DNA of 64,000 bases, from the NCBI GenBank assembly GCA_039934635.1, contig JBDTLT010000011.1:6225-70224 (forward strand). Direction: 5' to 3'. Below, in pieces: positions 15,094 to 23,908 of this stretch (its first letter is position 1; each line of letters opens with the position of its first letter). The stretch comes from DATLFA01 sp039934635 (GTDB lineage Bacteria; Actinomycetota; Acidimicrobiia; Acidimicrobiales; WLNW01). The notes under the pieces were generated by a model. It was not told the origin of the DNA, did not search any database, and saw nothing but the letters and a program-made list of their open reading frames with translations. The position numbers were made by a program, and so were the translations under genes.

Positions 15094-16128
15094 TCAATCG
15101 GGGGCTGCGAGGTCGGCGTCGACCATCATCGCCACGAGCTGATCGAATTTGACGGTCGGCTCCCATCCGAGATCGCGCTTCGCCTTGGCTGCGTCACCGA
15201 GCAAGATCTCGACTTCGGAAGGGCGGTGGTAGCGCGGGTGCACGCGAACGTGCTTTTCCCAGTCGAGCCCGACATGGCGGAACGCGGCTTCGCAGAACTC
15301 GCGCACCGTGTGTGCCTCGCCGGTGGCAACGACGTAGTCGTCGGGCGTGTCGACTTGCAGCATGCGCCACATCGCGTCGACGTAGTCGCCGGCGAAACCC
15401 CAGTCGCGACCCGCATCGAGGTTGCCGAGATAGAGGTGCTCTTGCTTGCCCTGCACGATGCGAGCAACGCCGCGCGTGATCTTGCGCGTCACGAATGTCT
15501 CTCCGCGTCGCGGACTCTCGTGATTGAAGAGGATGCCGTTCACCGCGAACATCCCGTAGGCCTCGCGGTAGTTGATCGTCGCCCAATACGCGAACACCTT
15601 GGCGACACCGTAAGGACTGCGCGGATGGAACTTCGTGTCCTCGTTCTGCGGTGGCGGAGACGAGCCGAACATCTCTGACGACGACGCTTGGTAGAAGCGC
15701 ACTGGTCCGCCGTATTGCCGGATGGCCTCGAGCACGCGCGTGGTGCCGACCGCGGTTGCCTCGGCCGTGTACTCGGGCATCTCGAAGCTGACCGCGACAT
15801 GGCTCTGTGCTGCGAGGTGGTACACCTCGTCGGGCTGAATCTGTGCGAGCAGTCGCGTCAACAACGTCGAGTCGGTCACGTCGCCGTAGTGCAAGTAGAG
15901 GCGACGGTCTTCGTGATATGGATCTTGGTAGATGTGATCCAGGCGATGGGTGTTGATCATCGAGGACCGCCGGATGACGCCGTGGACCTCGTAACCCTTT
16001 TGCATCAACTGTTCGGCGAGATACGAGCCGTCCTGGCCACCGATGCCGGTGATCAGTGCCCGCCGGCCGATCAGACCTGAACGCCGCTCGTGCCCCGCAG
16101 TTGCTCTTGGGTCTGACTGAGATACCAC
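15094..16128 (-). CDS. gmd: GDP-mannose 4,6-dehydratase
   Basis: A 344-residue extended SDR enzyme that converts GDP-mannose to GDP-4-keto-6-deoxymannose, the first step to GDP-L-fucose or GDP-rhamnose. Motifs: NADP-binding TGIGGQDGSYL (27-37), SSSEMFG and the catalytic pair in YGVAK, plus NHESPRRGETFVTRKI, all typical of Gmd. The start is uncertain: GTG 16128 overlaps the end of fcl by 58 bases, and no good start lies between that overlap and the conserved core. It is translated after fcl in one operon. Confidence 0.93.
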   Translation of the reverse strand: MVSQSDPRATAGHERRSGLIGRRALITGIGGQDGSYLAEQLMQKGYEVHGVIRRSSMINTHRLDHIYQDPYHEDRRLYLHYGDVTDSTLLTRLLAQIQPDEVYHLAAQSHVAVSFEMPEYTAEATAVGTTRVLEAIRQYGGPVRFYQASSSEMFGSSPPPQNEDTKFHPRSPYGVAKVFAYWATINYREAYGMFAVNGILFNHESPRRGETFVTRKITRGVARIVQGKQEHLYLGNLDAGRDWGFAGDYVDAMWRMLQVDTPDDYVVATGEAHTVREFCEAAFRHVGLDWEKHVRVHPRYHRPSEVEILLGDAAKAKRDLGWEPTVKFDQLVAMMVDADLAAPD

Positions 16129-17042
16129 CGGTAGGTCTCCTCGATGCCTAGCCCTAGTCCAATCTTCGGCCCCCAGCCCAACTCCTTGAGCTTTGTGACG
16201 TCGAGAAGCTTGCGCGGCGTGCCGTCGGGCTTGGACAGGTCGTGTTCGATCGTTACCGACGGATAGACGATATCGCGCACCATGTGGGCCAGTTCGAGGA
16301 TGGTGACGTCCTCACCCGTACCCACGTTGATGTGCTTGTCGCCGGTGTAATGATCCATGAGGAACATGCAGGCATCAGCAAGATCATCGACATGTAGGAA
16401 TTCGCGGCGAGGGCTGCCGGTGCCCCAGATGACGACGGAATCGGCACCGCTCACCCGGGCATCGTGGAATTTGCGGATCATCGCGGGCAACACGTGGCTC
16501 GACTCGAGGTCGAAGTTGTCGTGGGGTCCGTAGAGGTTGGTGGGCATGGCCGAGATGAAGTCGCAGCCGTATTGGTGGGCGTAGGCCTGACAGAGCTTGA
16601 TGCCCGCGATCTTCGCGATCGCGTAGGGCTCGTTGGTCGGCTCGAGTTGGCCGCTGAGCAACTCGTCTTCACTGATCGGCTGATGCGCGAGCCGCGGATA
16701 GATGCACGAGCTGCCGAGGTACAACAGCTTGCGCACGCCGGTCAGATACGAGGCGTGCACGACCGTGGCATGGATCATCATGTTGTCGTAGAGGAACTCG
16801 GCCGGATACGTCGCGTTGGCGAGGATGCCACCGACCTTGCCGGCGACGAGGAAGACGTACTCGGGCCGGTTCTGCTCGAACCAGACGTTGACCGCGGCCT
16901 GATCGCGGAGATCGAGCTCTCTGCGCCGCACGAGGAGCAGGTTGTCGTAGCCGGCGGAGCGGAGACGGCGCACGACGGCCGAGCCGACGAGGCCAGCGTG
17001 CCCGGCCACGAAGATCCGGGCGTCTTTCGGCATGGCGTTCAT
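16071..17042 (-). CDS. fcl: GDP-L-fucose synthase
   Basis: A 323-residue epimerase/reductase converting GDP-4-keto-6-deoxymannose to GDP-L-fucose, directly after the Gmd reaction. Motifs: AGHAGLVGSAVVRRL near the N-terminus, LGSSCIYP, and YAIAKIAG with the catalytic Tyr/Lys, followed by MPTNLYGPHDNFD. ATG 17042 is chosen because GAG lies six bases upstream; ATG 17048 and 17033 are alternatives. With gmd and the converging sugar transferase it forms a small surface-polysaccharide locus. Confidence 0.93.
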   Translation of the reverse strand: MNAMPKDARIFVAGHAGLVGSAVVRRLRSAGYDNLLLVRRRELDLRDQAAVNVWFEQNRPEYVFLVAGKVGGILANATYPAEFLYDNMMIHATVVHASYLTGVRKLLYLGSSCIYPRLAHQPISEDELLSGQLEPTNEPYAIAKIAGIKLCQAYAHQYGCDFISAMPTNLYGPHDNFDLESSHVLPAMIRKFHDARVSGADSVVIWGTGSPRREFLHVDDLADACMFLMDHYTGDKHINVGTGEDVTILELAHMVRDIVYPSVTIEHDLSKPDGTPRKLLDVTKLKELGWGPKIGLGLGIEETYRWYLSQTQEQLRGTSGVQV

Positions 17043-17165
17043 AGCCATCTCAGAGTAGCCACGCGGCGCGGAATTTCGACACGGGCCGAACGGCTCTGCC
17101 GGGACCACCCAGGTGGGGTCGTGTCCCATTCGCCGCCCATGGGCCAAACGTGGTCTACTTTCGCC

Positions 17166-18155
17166 GTGAGCGAGACAATCGATACCGTCAACACGCTCGA
17201 GTACCCCTACACCCGCACGACCGGCCCGTATATGGGACCGTTCCTCACCGCACTCCGTGACGGCAAGTTGATCGCCAACAAGATCGATGGCCGCACGTTT
17301 TGCCCGCCGCTGGAATACGACCCCGCTACCGGGGCCACGGCGCCGGCAGAGTTCGTAGAGGTCGGCCCGGGCGGTACGGTCGTCGGTTGGACGTGGATCG
17401 CCGAGCCGTCAGAAAAGCATCCCTTCGCGCATCCCTTCGCGTTTGCGTTGATCAAGATCGACGGGACCGACGTGCCGATGGTGCACGCGATCGACGCCGG
17501 CTCGATCGACGAGATGGCAACGCTGATGCGGGTCTCGGCGCAGTACCGCGACGAGCGCCATGGCGCCATCACCGACGTGTACTTCGTGCCGTTGGCCAAG
17601 GCGCAGGCCCAGACGATCGCGCCCGGTGAGGGCACCGTCGAGATCACCGAGCATCTGATCTCACTCAAGGTCCGCGAGCAGCTGTACCCGCACCGCCGAC
17701 GCTTTGCCAACGGGTTGCTGGCCGGCAAGATCATCGGCCAGAAGAGCCCGGTGTCGGGCAAGGTCTACGTACCGGGTCGTGGCTACGACAATCTCGAGCG
17801 CGTGCCGCTGACCGAAGCCGACGAGGTCGAAGTTCCCTCCCGTGGCACGGTCGTTGCGTTCACGGTCATCACCCCGGTGCAGTACTACGGACAGAAAGAG
17901 ACCGAGCCGTACATCCGTTGCTCGGTCCTGCTCGACAACAGCGATCAACCGATCATGGGGGTCGATGTGCGCGACATCCCGCTCGACGAATTCCGAGTGG
18001 GCATGCGACTCGGCGCCGAATGGAAGAAGCCAGAAGAGCGGTCCGTCGCCGGGCTCGACAACCGCGGCGGCGTATGGGATCAGGTGATCGATCGATGGAC
18101 GCCCACCGGCGAGCCCGACGTCGATTTCGAGACGTTCAAAGAACATACGTGGTGA
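17166..18155 (+). CDS. DUF35-type OB-fold protein, Ltp/thiolase partner (Rv3521-like)
   Basis: A 329-residue protein with two OB-fold (DUF35) segments, visible as RTFCPPLEYDPATG...EFVEVGPGGTVVGWTW and a second block VPSRGTVVAFTVITPVQYYG. DUF35 proteins act as acyl-CoA-binding partners of thiolase-like lyases in sterol catabolism (for example ChsH2 with Ltp2). The gene order DUF35, about 356-residue thiolase-like, about 385-residue thiolase-like matches Rv3521-ltp4-ltp3 of M. tuberculosis, from memory of that locus. It starts at GTG 17166, divergent from fcl. The full zinc-ribbon cysteine set of some DUF35 proteins is not present. Confidence 0.82.
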   Translation: MSETIDTVNTLEYPYTRTTGPYMGPFLTALRDGKLIANKIDGRTFCPPLEYDPATGATAPAEFVEVGPGGTVVGWTWIAEPSEKHPFAHPFAFALIKIDGTDVPMVHAIDAGSIDEMATLMRVSAQYRDERHGAITDVYFVPLAKAQAQTIAPGEGTVEITEHLISLKVREQLYPHRRRFANGLLAGKIIGQKSPVSGKVYVPGRGYDNLERVPLTEADEVEVPSRGTVVAFTVITPVQYYGQKETEPYIRCSVLLDNSDQPIMGVDVRDIPLDEFRVGMRLGAEWKKPEERSVAGLDNRGGVWDQVIDRWTPTGEPDVDFETFKEHTW

Positions 18156-18162
18156 CTGGCTG

Positions 18163-19233
18163 ATGACTGCATCCAACAACACCGACATCGCGATCGTTGC
18201 GGTCTCACAGACCCCATCGCATCGTCGTTTCAACGACAGCGAACCGCGCCTGATCATGGACTGCGTCAACGACCTGTTGACGCAGACCGGCCTTGATCGC
18301 CACGACATCGGCTTCACCATCGCGGGTAGCTGCGACTACCTCTCGGGCATGCCGTTCGCCTTCGTGCAGAACATCGACGGGGTAGGCGCCTGGCCTCCGG
18401 TCTACGAAAGCCACGTCGAGATGGACGGCGCGTGGGCACTATTCGAGGCGTGGATTCGCCTGCAGTTGGGCGACATCGACATCGCGCTCGTCAGTGGTTC
18501 GGGCAAGTCATCGCCGGGCACCCCCCGCCACGTCTTCCCGTTGCAGTCCGACCCCTACGTGATGGCGCCGCTGGGCCTCGACTACGTGTCGCTGGCCGGC
18601 ATCCAGGCGCGTGCACTCATCGAGGCGGGCAAGGCGACCGAACGTGATTTCGCCGAGGTCGTGTCGCGCAGCCGAGCCGCAGCGATGAACAACCCCTACG
18701 CGCAGGTCAAGAACAACGTCTCGGTCGACGACTTGTTGGAGCGGCCGTACTTCGCCGCTCCGTTGCGCTTGCACGACCTGCCGCCCATCTCCGATGGTGC
18801 TGCGGCCATGATCATCGCCCGCGGCGATCGGGCCCGTGAGCTCAGCGACAATCCGGTCTATATCCGCAACATGGATCACCGCATGGAGTCGCACTATCCC
18901 GGTCTGCGTGATCTCACCACATCGGTTTCAACGAAGATGGCCGCGGCCAACACCGGCGTCAGCGATGGTCCGATCGACGTGGCCGAGTTGACGGTCAACT
19001 ACAGCCACGAAGAGATCATCTTGCGTGAAGCGCTCGGTCTGCTCGATCACGCCAACGTCAATCCATCGGGCGGGCCGCTGGCCGGTCATCCCGTGATGGC
19101 AACCGGGCTCATCCGTGTCATCGAGGTTGCGCAACGAATCAAGAGCGGTGCGGCCAATCGAGGCGTCGCGCATGCTTCGAGTGGCGCCTGTCTTCAGCAA
19201 AATCTGGTCTGCGTGTTGGAAGGGAGCAACTGA
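18163..19233 (+). CDS. Thiolase-like lipid-transfer protein (Ltp/SCP-x type), shorter copy
   Basis: A 356-residue thiolase-superfamily protein. The late region NPSGGPLAGHPVMATGLIRVIEV and the end HASSGACLQQNLVCVLEG are typical of Ltp/SCP-x relatives. Where a true thiolase carries its nucleophilic Cys in the N-terminal half, this protein reads SHVEMDGAWALFEAW, without Cys. By analogy with Ltp2, which acts as a retro-aldolase on sterol side chains, it is more likely an aldolase/lyase component than a thiolase. It starts eight bases after the DUF35 gene and overlaps the next gene by one base. Confidence 0.85.
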   Translation: MTASNNTDIAIVAVSQTPSHRRFNDSEPRLIMDCVNDLLTQTGLDRHDIGFTIAGSCDYLSGMPFAFVQNIDGVGAWPPVYESHVEMDGAWALFEAWIRLQLGDIDIALVSGSGKSSPGTPRHVFPLQSDPYVMAPLGLDYVSLAGIQARALIEAGKATERDFAEVVSRSRAAAMNNPYAQVKNNVSVDDLLERPYFAAPLRLHDLPPISDGAAAMIIARGDRARELSDNPVYIRNMDHRMESHYPGLRDLTTSVSTKMAAANTGVSDGPIDVAELTVNYSHEEIILREALGLLDHANVNPSGGPLAGHPVMATGLIRVIEVAQRIKSGAANRGVAHASSGACLQQNLVCVLEGSN

Positions 19234-20390
19234 TGGCTGTTCCTTGTGCAGTGATCGGCATCGGCCAAACGAAGTACAAGAGTCGCCGGCCCGACGTTTC
19301 GCTCGAGGGTCTGGTTCGCGAAGCAGTTTTGCGGGCGCTCGACGACGCAGAGCTGACGTTCAAGGACATCGACGCCATCGTGGTCGGCAAGGCGCCCGAC
19401 GCGCTCGAAGGTGTGATGATGCCCGAGCTGTCGCTGGCCGACGCGATCGGCGCGGTCGGCAAGCCCGTCCATCGCGTGCACACCGCAGGTTCGGTGGGCG
19501 CATCGACCGCGGTGTCGGGCGTGACCCTCGTCGAATCCGGTCGCTACGAGCGCGTCTTGGTGGTCTGCTACGAGAAGCAATCCGAAGGCAATGCCACCTG
19601 GGCGCTGTCGGGTGGGCGATCGGGCGGTCAAGGCGCGGGCGGCACGTTCGCACCGTGGATTCGCAACTACATCCAGCGCTCCAAAGCACCTGAGCACATC
19701 GGTTGGATGGTGGCCGTCAAAGACCGCAAGAACGCGCTCAAGAACCCCTATGCGCACTTGCAGCTGAAGGACATCTCGATCGAAAAGGTCAAAGAGTCCC
19801 CGATGCTGTGGGACCCGCTGCACTACCTCGAATCGTGCCCTTCTTCCGACGGCGCCGCGGCAGTCGTGCTCGGCAGCGAAGCCGCCGCCAAGAAAGCACC
19901 GCGGGCACCGGCGTGGGTCATCGCGCACGCCAAGCGCACCGAGTTCGGCCAATTCCCCGGCCGCGACACGGTCAAGCCTCAGGCGGGCGTCGACTGCGCG
20001 CTCGAGCTCTACAAGAAGGCCGGCATCACCAACCCGCTCAAACAGGTCGACTGCGCCGAGCTCTACGTGCCGTTCTCGTGGTACGAGCCCATGTGGCTCG
20101 AAGGCCACCTCATCGTCGAGGAAGGCGAAGGTTGGAAGGTGACCGACCGCGGCGACACCGAGATCGGCGGGGCATTCCCCGTCAACATGTCCGGTGGTGT
20201 GTTGTCGTCCAACCCGATCGGCGCGTCAGGTCTCATCCGTTGTCTCGAGGCGGCCAATCAGGTGCGGGGCACCGCGGGCGACTACCAGGTCGACGGAGCC
20301 AAGGTGGCCATCGGCCACGCCTACGGGGGTGCAGCGCAGTACTTCGCGATGTGGATCGTCAGCTCCGACCTGCAGCCGACCTTCAAGTAA
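19233..20390 (+). CDS. Thiolase-like lipid-transfer protein (Ltp/SCP-x type), longer copy
   Basis: A 385-residue thiolase-superfamily protein starting at an overlapping TGATG. The start MAVPCAVIGIGQTKYKSRRP is typical of Ltp3-like proteins. The nucleophile region reads HTAGSVGASTAVSG and lacks the thiolase cysteine, and the later part has VNMSGGVLSSNPIGASGLIRCLEA and HAYGGAAQYFAMWI. With the preceding two genes it probably forms one complex acting on a branched or sterol-derived acyl-CoA. The reaction is inferred from the family, not proven. Confidence 0.87.
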   Translation: MAVPCAVIGIGQTKYKSRRPDVSLEGLVREAVLRALDDAELTFKDIDAIVVGKAPDALEGVMMPELSLADAIGAVGKPVHRVHTAGSVGASTAVSGVTLVESGRYERVLVVCYEKQSEGNATWALSGGRSGGQGAGGTFAPWIRNYIQRSKAPEHIGWMVAVKDRKNALKNPYAHLQLKDISIEKVKESPMLWDPLHYLESCPSSDGAAAVVLGSEAAAKKAPRAPAWVIAHAKRTEFGQFPGRDTVKPQAGVDCALELYKKAGITNPLKQVDCAELYVPFSWYEPMWLEGHLIVEEGEGWKVTDRGDTEIGGAFPVNMSGGVLSSNPIGASGLIRCLEAANQVRGTAGDYQVDGAKVAIGHAYGGAAQYFAMWIVSSDLQPTFK

Positions 20391-20424
20391 CCGGCGTCAA
20401 TAACCGGCATTCAAGTAACCGACG
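20382..20424 (+). repeat. Short direct repeat spanning the thiolase-like stop codon
   Basis: TTCAAGTAACCGGCG (20382-20396, containing the stop codon) recurs as TTCAAGTAACCGACG (20410-20424), with 14 of 15 bases identical and start points 28 bases apart. It looks like a small local duplication in the gap before the SDR gene. No function is apparent. Confidence 0.6.
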
Positions 20425-20442
20425 GCAGCAAGGTGCACACAC

Positions 20443-21342
20443 ATGGGTAGTTGTGACGGTCGCGTGGTCATCATCACCGGCGCCGGCCGCGGGCTCGGGC
20501 GCGCACACGCACTCGCGTTCGCGTCAGAGGGCGCGCGCGTCGTCGTGAACGATCTCGGCGTCGAACGCGACGGCACCGCAGCCGGCTCCGCCCCCGCGCA
20601 AGAAGTCGTGGCGGAGATCAAGGCCCAGGGCGGACAAGCCATCGCCAACGGCGCCGACGTCGCCGACTGGGATCAAGTCGGTGCGATGGTGCGCCAGGCG
20701 ATCGACACGTTCGGGCGTCTCGACACCGTCGTCTGTAACGCGGGGTTCCTGCGTGATCGCATGCTCGCCAACATGTCGGTCGACGAATGGGACGCGATCA
20801 TGCGCGTGCACCTGCGCGGTCATTTCATACCGGCTCGCCACGCCATCGCCCATTGGCGCGATCTCGCCAAGGCGGGCGAAAGGGTCGAGGGTCGCATCGT
20901 CAACACCAGCTCCGGTGCGGGGCTCATGGGTTCGATCGGGCAGGGCAACTACGTGGCCGCCAAGGCCGGCATTGCTGCGCTGACCGTGCAGGAAGCCGCG
21001 GAGTGGGGCCGCTACGGGGTGCTCGCCAACGCCATCGCACCCGATGCGCGTACGCGTATGACCGAAGGCGTATTCGCGGACATGGCCGAACCTACGGCCG
21101 ACGAATTCGACATCAAAGATCCGGCCAACGCCTCACCACTCGTCGTTTGGCTCGGCTCGCCGCAATGCGACGTGACCGGCCGCGTCTTCGAGATCGTCGG
21201 GGGCCGCGTCAACGTATGCGACGGATGGCAACACGGTCACGTCGTCGACATCGGTCGGCGCTACGAGGTGTCAGAGGTCGGCCCTGCGGTGCACGAGTCG
21301 ATCGCCAAGACGCTGTCGCCCGCGCCCGTCTACGGCACGTAA
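20443..21342 (+). CDS. SDR dehydrogenase, 3-hydroxyacyl-CoA/hydroxysteroid dehydrogenase type
   Basis: A 299-residue short-chain dehydrogenase. NAD-binding TGAGRGLGRAHA near residues 12-23, VNDLG at the second strand, CNAG, and the catalytic Y-V-A-A-K after NTSSGAGLMGS are all present. The pattern (TGAGRGLG, VVVNDLG, and a long C-terminal part) is that of the dehydrogenase domain of multifunctional enzyme 2 and of mycobacterial Hsd4-like proteins. It probably oxidises a 3-hydroxyacyl-CoA in the same pathway as the upstream Ltp genes and the downstream acyl-CoA dehydrogenases. Confidence 0.87.
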   Translation: MGSCDGRVVIITGAGRGLGRAHALAFASEGARVVVNDLGVERDGTAAGSAPAQEVVAEIKAQGGQAIANGADVADWDQVGAMVRQAIDTFGRLDTVVCNAGFLRDRMLANMSVDEWDAIMRVHLRGHFIPARHAIAHWRDLAKAGERVEGRIVNTSSGAGLMGSIGQGNYVAAKAGIAALTVQEAAEWGRYGVLANAIAPDARTRMTEGVFADMAEPTADEFDIKDPANASPLVVWLGSPQCDVTGRVFEIVGGRVNVCDGWQHGHVVDIGRRYEVSEVGPAVHESIAKTLSPAPVYGT

Positions 21343-21370
21343 GCGCATCGCGGCGCGAGAGGGACACGCG

Positions 21371-22597
21371 ATGGATTTCGACGACTCACCACAAGAGCAG
21401 GCGTACCGGGCCGAGGTGCGATCGTTTCTCGACGCGCACGCGGCACCGAAGACGGGTTCGAGCCTCGCCGACTCGTATTACGCAAAGGCGCCCGCCGCCG
21501 GTGAAGAGTCCGAGCACGTGCGGCAATGCAAGCATTGGCAACACCTGCTCTTCGACAACGGCTGGGCCGGCATTGCATGGCCGAAGGCCTATGGAGGCAG
21601 GGGCGAGACGGCCCGCCATCAAGGGATCTTCAACCAAGAGCAAGCGCGCTACGACGTGCATGCCGGCATCTTCTCGGTCGGCATCGGCATGACGGGCCCG
21701 ACGCTCATCGCCCACGGCACCGAAGAGCAAAAGCAGCGCTACCTGCGTCCGATGTTGGCCGGCGACGAAGTGTGGTGCCAGCTCTTCTCCGAGCCCGGTG
21801 CCGGATCCGATCTCGGTGGGTTGCGCACGACGGCCGTGCGTGACGGCGACGAATGGGTCGTCAACGGACAAAAGGTCTGGAACTCCGGGGCGCAATACAG
21901 CGACTGGGGCATCCTGCTGACGCGCTCCGACCCCGACGTGCCAAAGCACCGCGGCATCACCTACTTCGTGGTCGACATGCGCAGCGCGGGGGTCGACGTG
22001 CGGCCCTTGCGCCAGATCACGGGCGCCGCGCACTTCAACGAGGTCTTTCTCACCGACGTGCGTATCCCGCACGAGAACATCGTCGGTGAGATCAACGCAG
22101 GGTGGGGTCCGATGATGACCACCCTCGCCAACGAGAGGACGCTCATCGGGTCGTCGCAGTCGATGGTCACCTTCGACGACATCGTGGCGTTCGCCCGTCA
22201 TCAAGGCGTCGCGGGTGATCCGGCGATCCGCCAAGAGCTCATTCGGCAACTGTCGTTCGCGGAGACCATCAAGTACTTGGGCTACCGCACGCAGACGGCC
22301 GCGTCACGGGGCAAGCTCCCCGGCCCCGAAAGCTCGGTCATCAAGCTGGCGGCGTCGCGACGGCTCGAGCATCAGGGCAACCTCGTGATGAGCATTGCCG
22401 GCGCTTCGGGCATGTTGTGGGAAGAAAGCGCCTATCTCGGTGGCTTCTGGCAGAACCAGTTCCTGGGCCAGTGGATGTCGCGCATCGGCGGTGGCACCGA
22501 TCAGATCCAGCGCAACACGATCGGCGAAAAGGTGCTCCAGCTCCCGCCCGAGCCGAGAGTCGACAAGGGCATCCCGTTCAAGGACGTCCCCAAATAG
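21371..22597 (+). CDS. Acyl-CoA dehydrogenase (tandem copy 1)
   Basis: A 408-residue acyl-CoA dehydrogenase of the FadE17/FadE-large actinobacterial type, with EPGAGSDLGGLRT and NGQKVWNSGAQ in the middle domain and RIGGGTDQIQRNTIGEKVL at the C-terminus. FAD-binding motifs of the N-terminal half are complete. The length and C-terminus match its tandem neighbour at 22656, and several stretches are nearly identical at the DNA level. ATG 21371 follows GAGAGGGA. It belongs to the 17-24 kb catabolic operon. Confidence 0.9.
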   Translation: MDFDDSPQEQAYRAEVRSFLDAHAAPKTGSSLADSYYAKAPAAGEESEHVRQCKHWQHLLFDNGWAGIAWPKAYGGRGETARHQGIFNQEQARYDVHAGIFSVGIGMTGPTLIAHGTEEQKQRYLRPMLAGDEVWCQLFSEPGAGSDLGGLRTTAVRDGDEWVVNGQKVWNSGAQYSDWGILLTRSDPDVPKHRGITYFVVDMRSAGVDVRPLRQITGAAHFNEVFLTDVRIPHENIVGEINAGWGPMMTTLANERTLIGSSQSMVTFDDIVAFARHQGVAGDPAIRQELIRQLSFAETIKYLGYRTQTAASRGKLPGPESSVIKLAASRRLEHQGNLVMSIAGASGMLWEESAYLGGFWQNQFLGQWMSRIGGGTDQIQRNTIGEKVLQLPPEPRVDKGIPFKDVPK

Positions 22598-22655
22598 CAG
22601 TGCGCGTTCAGGCGCCGTTGGCACGGTTCGTCGACGTGGTCGTAGGTTGCTGACC

Positions 22656-23879
22656 ATGGACTTCGATGAGACTCCGGACGAAGCAGCGTTTCGGGCCGAG
22701 GTGAAGGCATTTCTGGACGAGCACGTGCCGGCGTCGCGGTCGAATGAACGGGACCAGAACTCGATCTTCATCACCGATCACGACAAGGAGCTCGCGCACG
22801 TGCAGCGTTGCCGCGATTGGCAGCGCGTCAAGTTCGATCACGGCTGGGCGGGCATCACGTGGCCCAAGGCGTATGGCGGTCGCGGCGGCACGTCCATCCA
22901 AGACGGCATCTTCAAGCAGGAAGAAGCCAAGGTCATCGCGGCGTCAGGCGTGTTCGCCGTCGGCATCGGCATGGCGGGCCCGATGTTGATCGCCCACGGC
23001 ACCGACGAACAGAAAGAGCGCTACCTGCGTCCGATGTTGCAGGGCGAAGAGGTGTGGTGCCAGCTGTTCTCCGAGCCCGGTGCCGGATCTGATCTCGGCG
23101 GGTTGCGCACGACGGCCGTGCGCGACGGCGACGAGTGGATCGTCAACGGACAAAAGGTCTGGACATCGGGCGCGCACTACAGCGACTGGGCGATCTTGCT
23201 GACCCGCACCGACCCGTCGGCGCCCAAGCACCGCGGCATCACCTACTTCCTCGTCGACATGCGCGCGCCGGGCATCGACGTGCGGCCGCTGCGCCAGATC
23301 ACCGGCGCCGCGCACTTCAACGAAGTGTTCCTCTCGGACGTGCGTATCCCGCACGAGAACATCGTCGGCGAGATCAACGCAGGGTGGGGTCCGATGATGA
23401 CCACGCTGTCGAACGAGCGCACGCTCATCGGTGGCGGGCAGGGTCGCACGGGCATCGAAGATCTGATCGGGCTCGCGCGCGACACGGGCACCGATGACGA
23501 CGCCGTCATTCGTCAAGAATTGGCCAAGGCATACACGCGCATGCAGATCCAGACCTACCTCGGCTACCGCGTACGCACCGCTGCTTTGCGGGGCGAACAA
23601 CCCGGCCCCGAGAGCTCGGTGATGAAGCTCGCCGTGTCACTGCACCTGCACGAGATCGGCAATTTGGTCATGGCCATGCAACACGCTGCGGGGATGTTGT
23701 CCGGTGCGAGCGCGATCGACGACGGGCGCTGGCAGATGGAGTTCCTCGGCCAGTTCGGGGCGCGTATCGGCGGCGGCACCGACCAGATTCAACGCAACAC
23801 GATCGGCGAAAAAGTTCTGCGCCTGCCTCCCGAGCCGCGCGTCGATAAGGGCATACCATTTCGCGACATACCAGGTTGA
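22656..23879 (+). CDS. Acyl-CoA dehydrogenase (tandem copy 2)
   Basis: A 407-residue paralogue of the gene just upstream. It has the same motifs (EPGAGSDLGGLRT, NGQKVWTSGAH, RIGGGTDQIQRNTIGEKVL) and an almost identical final block ending in KGIPF. The N-terminal 60 residues and the helices between residues 270 and 350 differ most, which suggests a change of substrate after duplication. Long in-frame extensions upstream would overlap the previous gene and are rejected; ATG 22656 begins the conserved MDFDETPDE. It may form a complex with its neighbour. Confidence 0.9.
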   Translation: MDFDETPDEAAFRAEVKAFLDEHVPASRSNERDQNSIFITDHDKELAHVQRCRDWQRVKFDHGWAGITWPKAYGGRGGTSIQDGIFKQEEAKVIAASGVFAVGIGMAGPMLIAHGTDEQKERYLRPMLQGEEVWCQLFSEPGAGSDLGGLRTTAVRDGDEWIVNGQKVWTSGAHYSDWAILLTRTDPSAPKHRGITYFLVDMRAPGIDVRPLRQITGAAHFNEVFLSDVRIPHENIVGEINAGWGPMMTTLSNERTLIGGGQGRTGIEDLIGLARDTGTDDDAVIRQELAKAYTRMQIQTYLGYRVRTAALRGEQPGPESSVMKLAVSLHLHEIGNLVMAMQHAAGMLSGASAIDDGRWQMEFLGQFGARIGGGTDQIQRNTIGEKVLRLPPEPRVDKGIPFRDIPG

Positions 23880-23908
23880 GTCATTCACCGGGACTAGGGG
23901 GACAGCGC

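Noticed and set aside
17043..17165. A sterol-regulator (KstR-like) operator between fcl and the DUF35 gene
   Set aside because: CCAAACGTGGTCTA only loosely resembles the remembered KstR motif and is not a clean palindrome, so I do not report a site.
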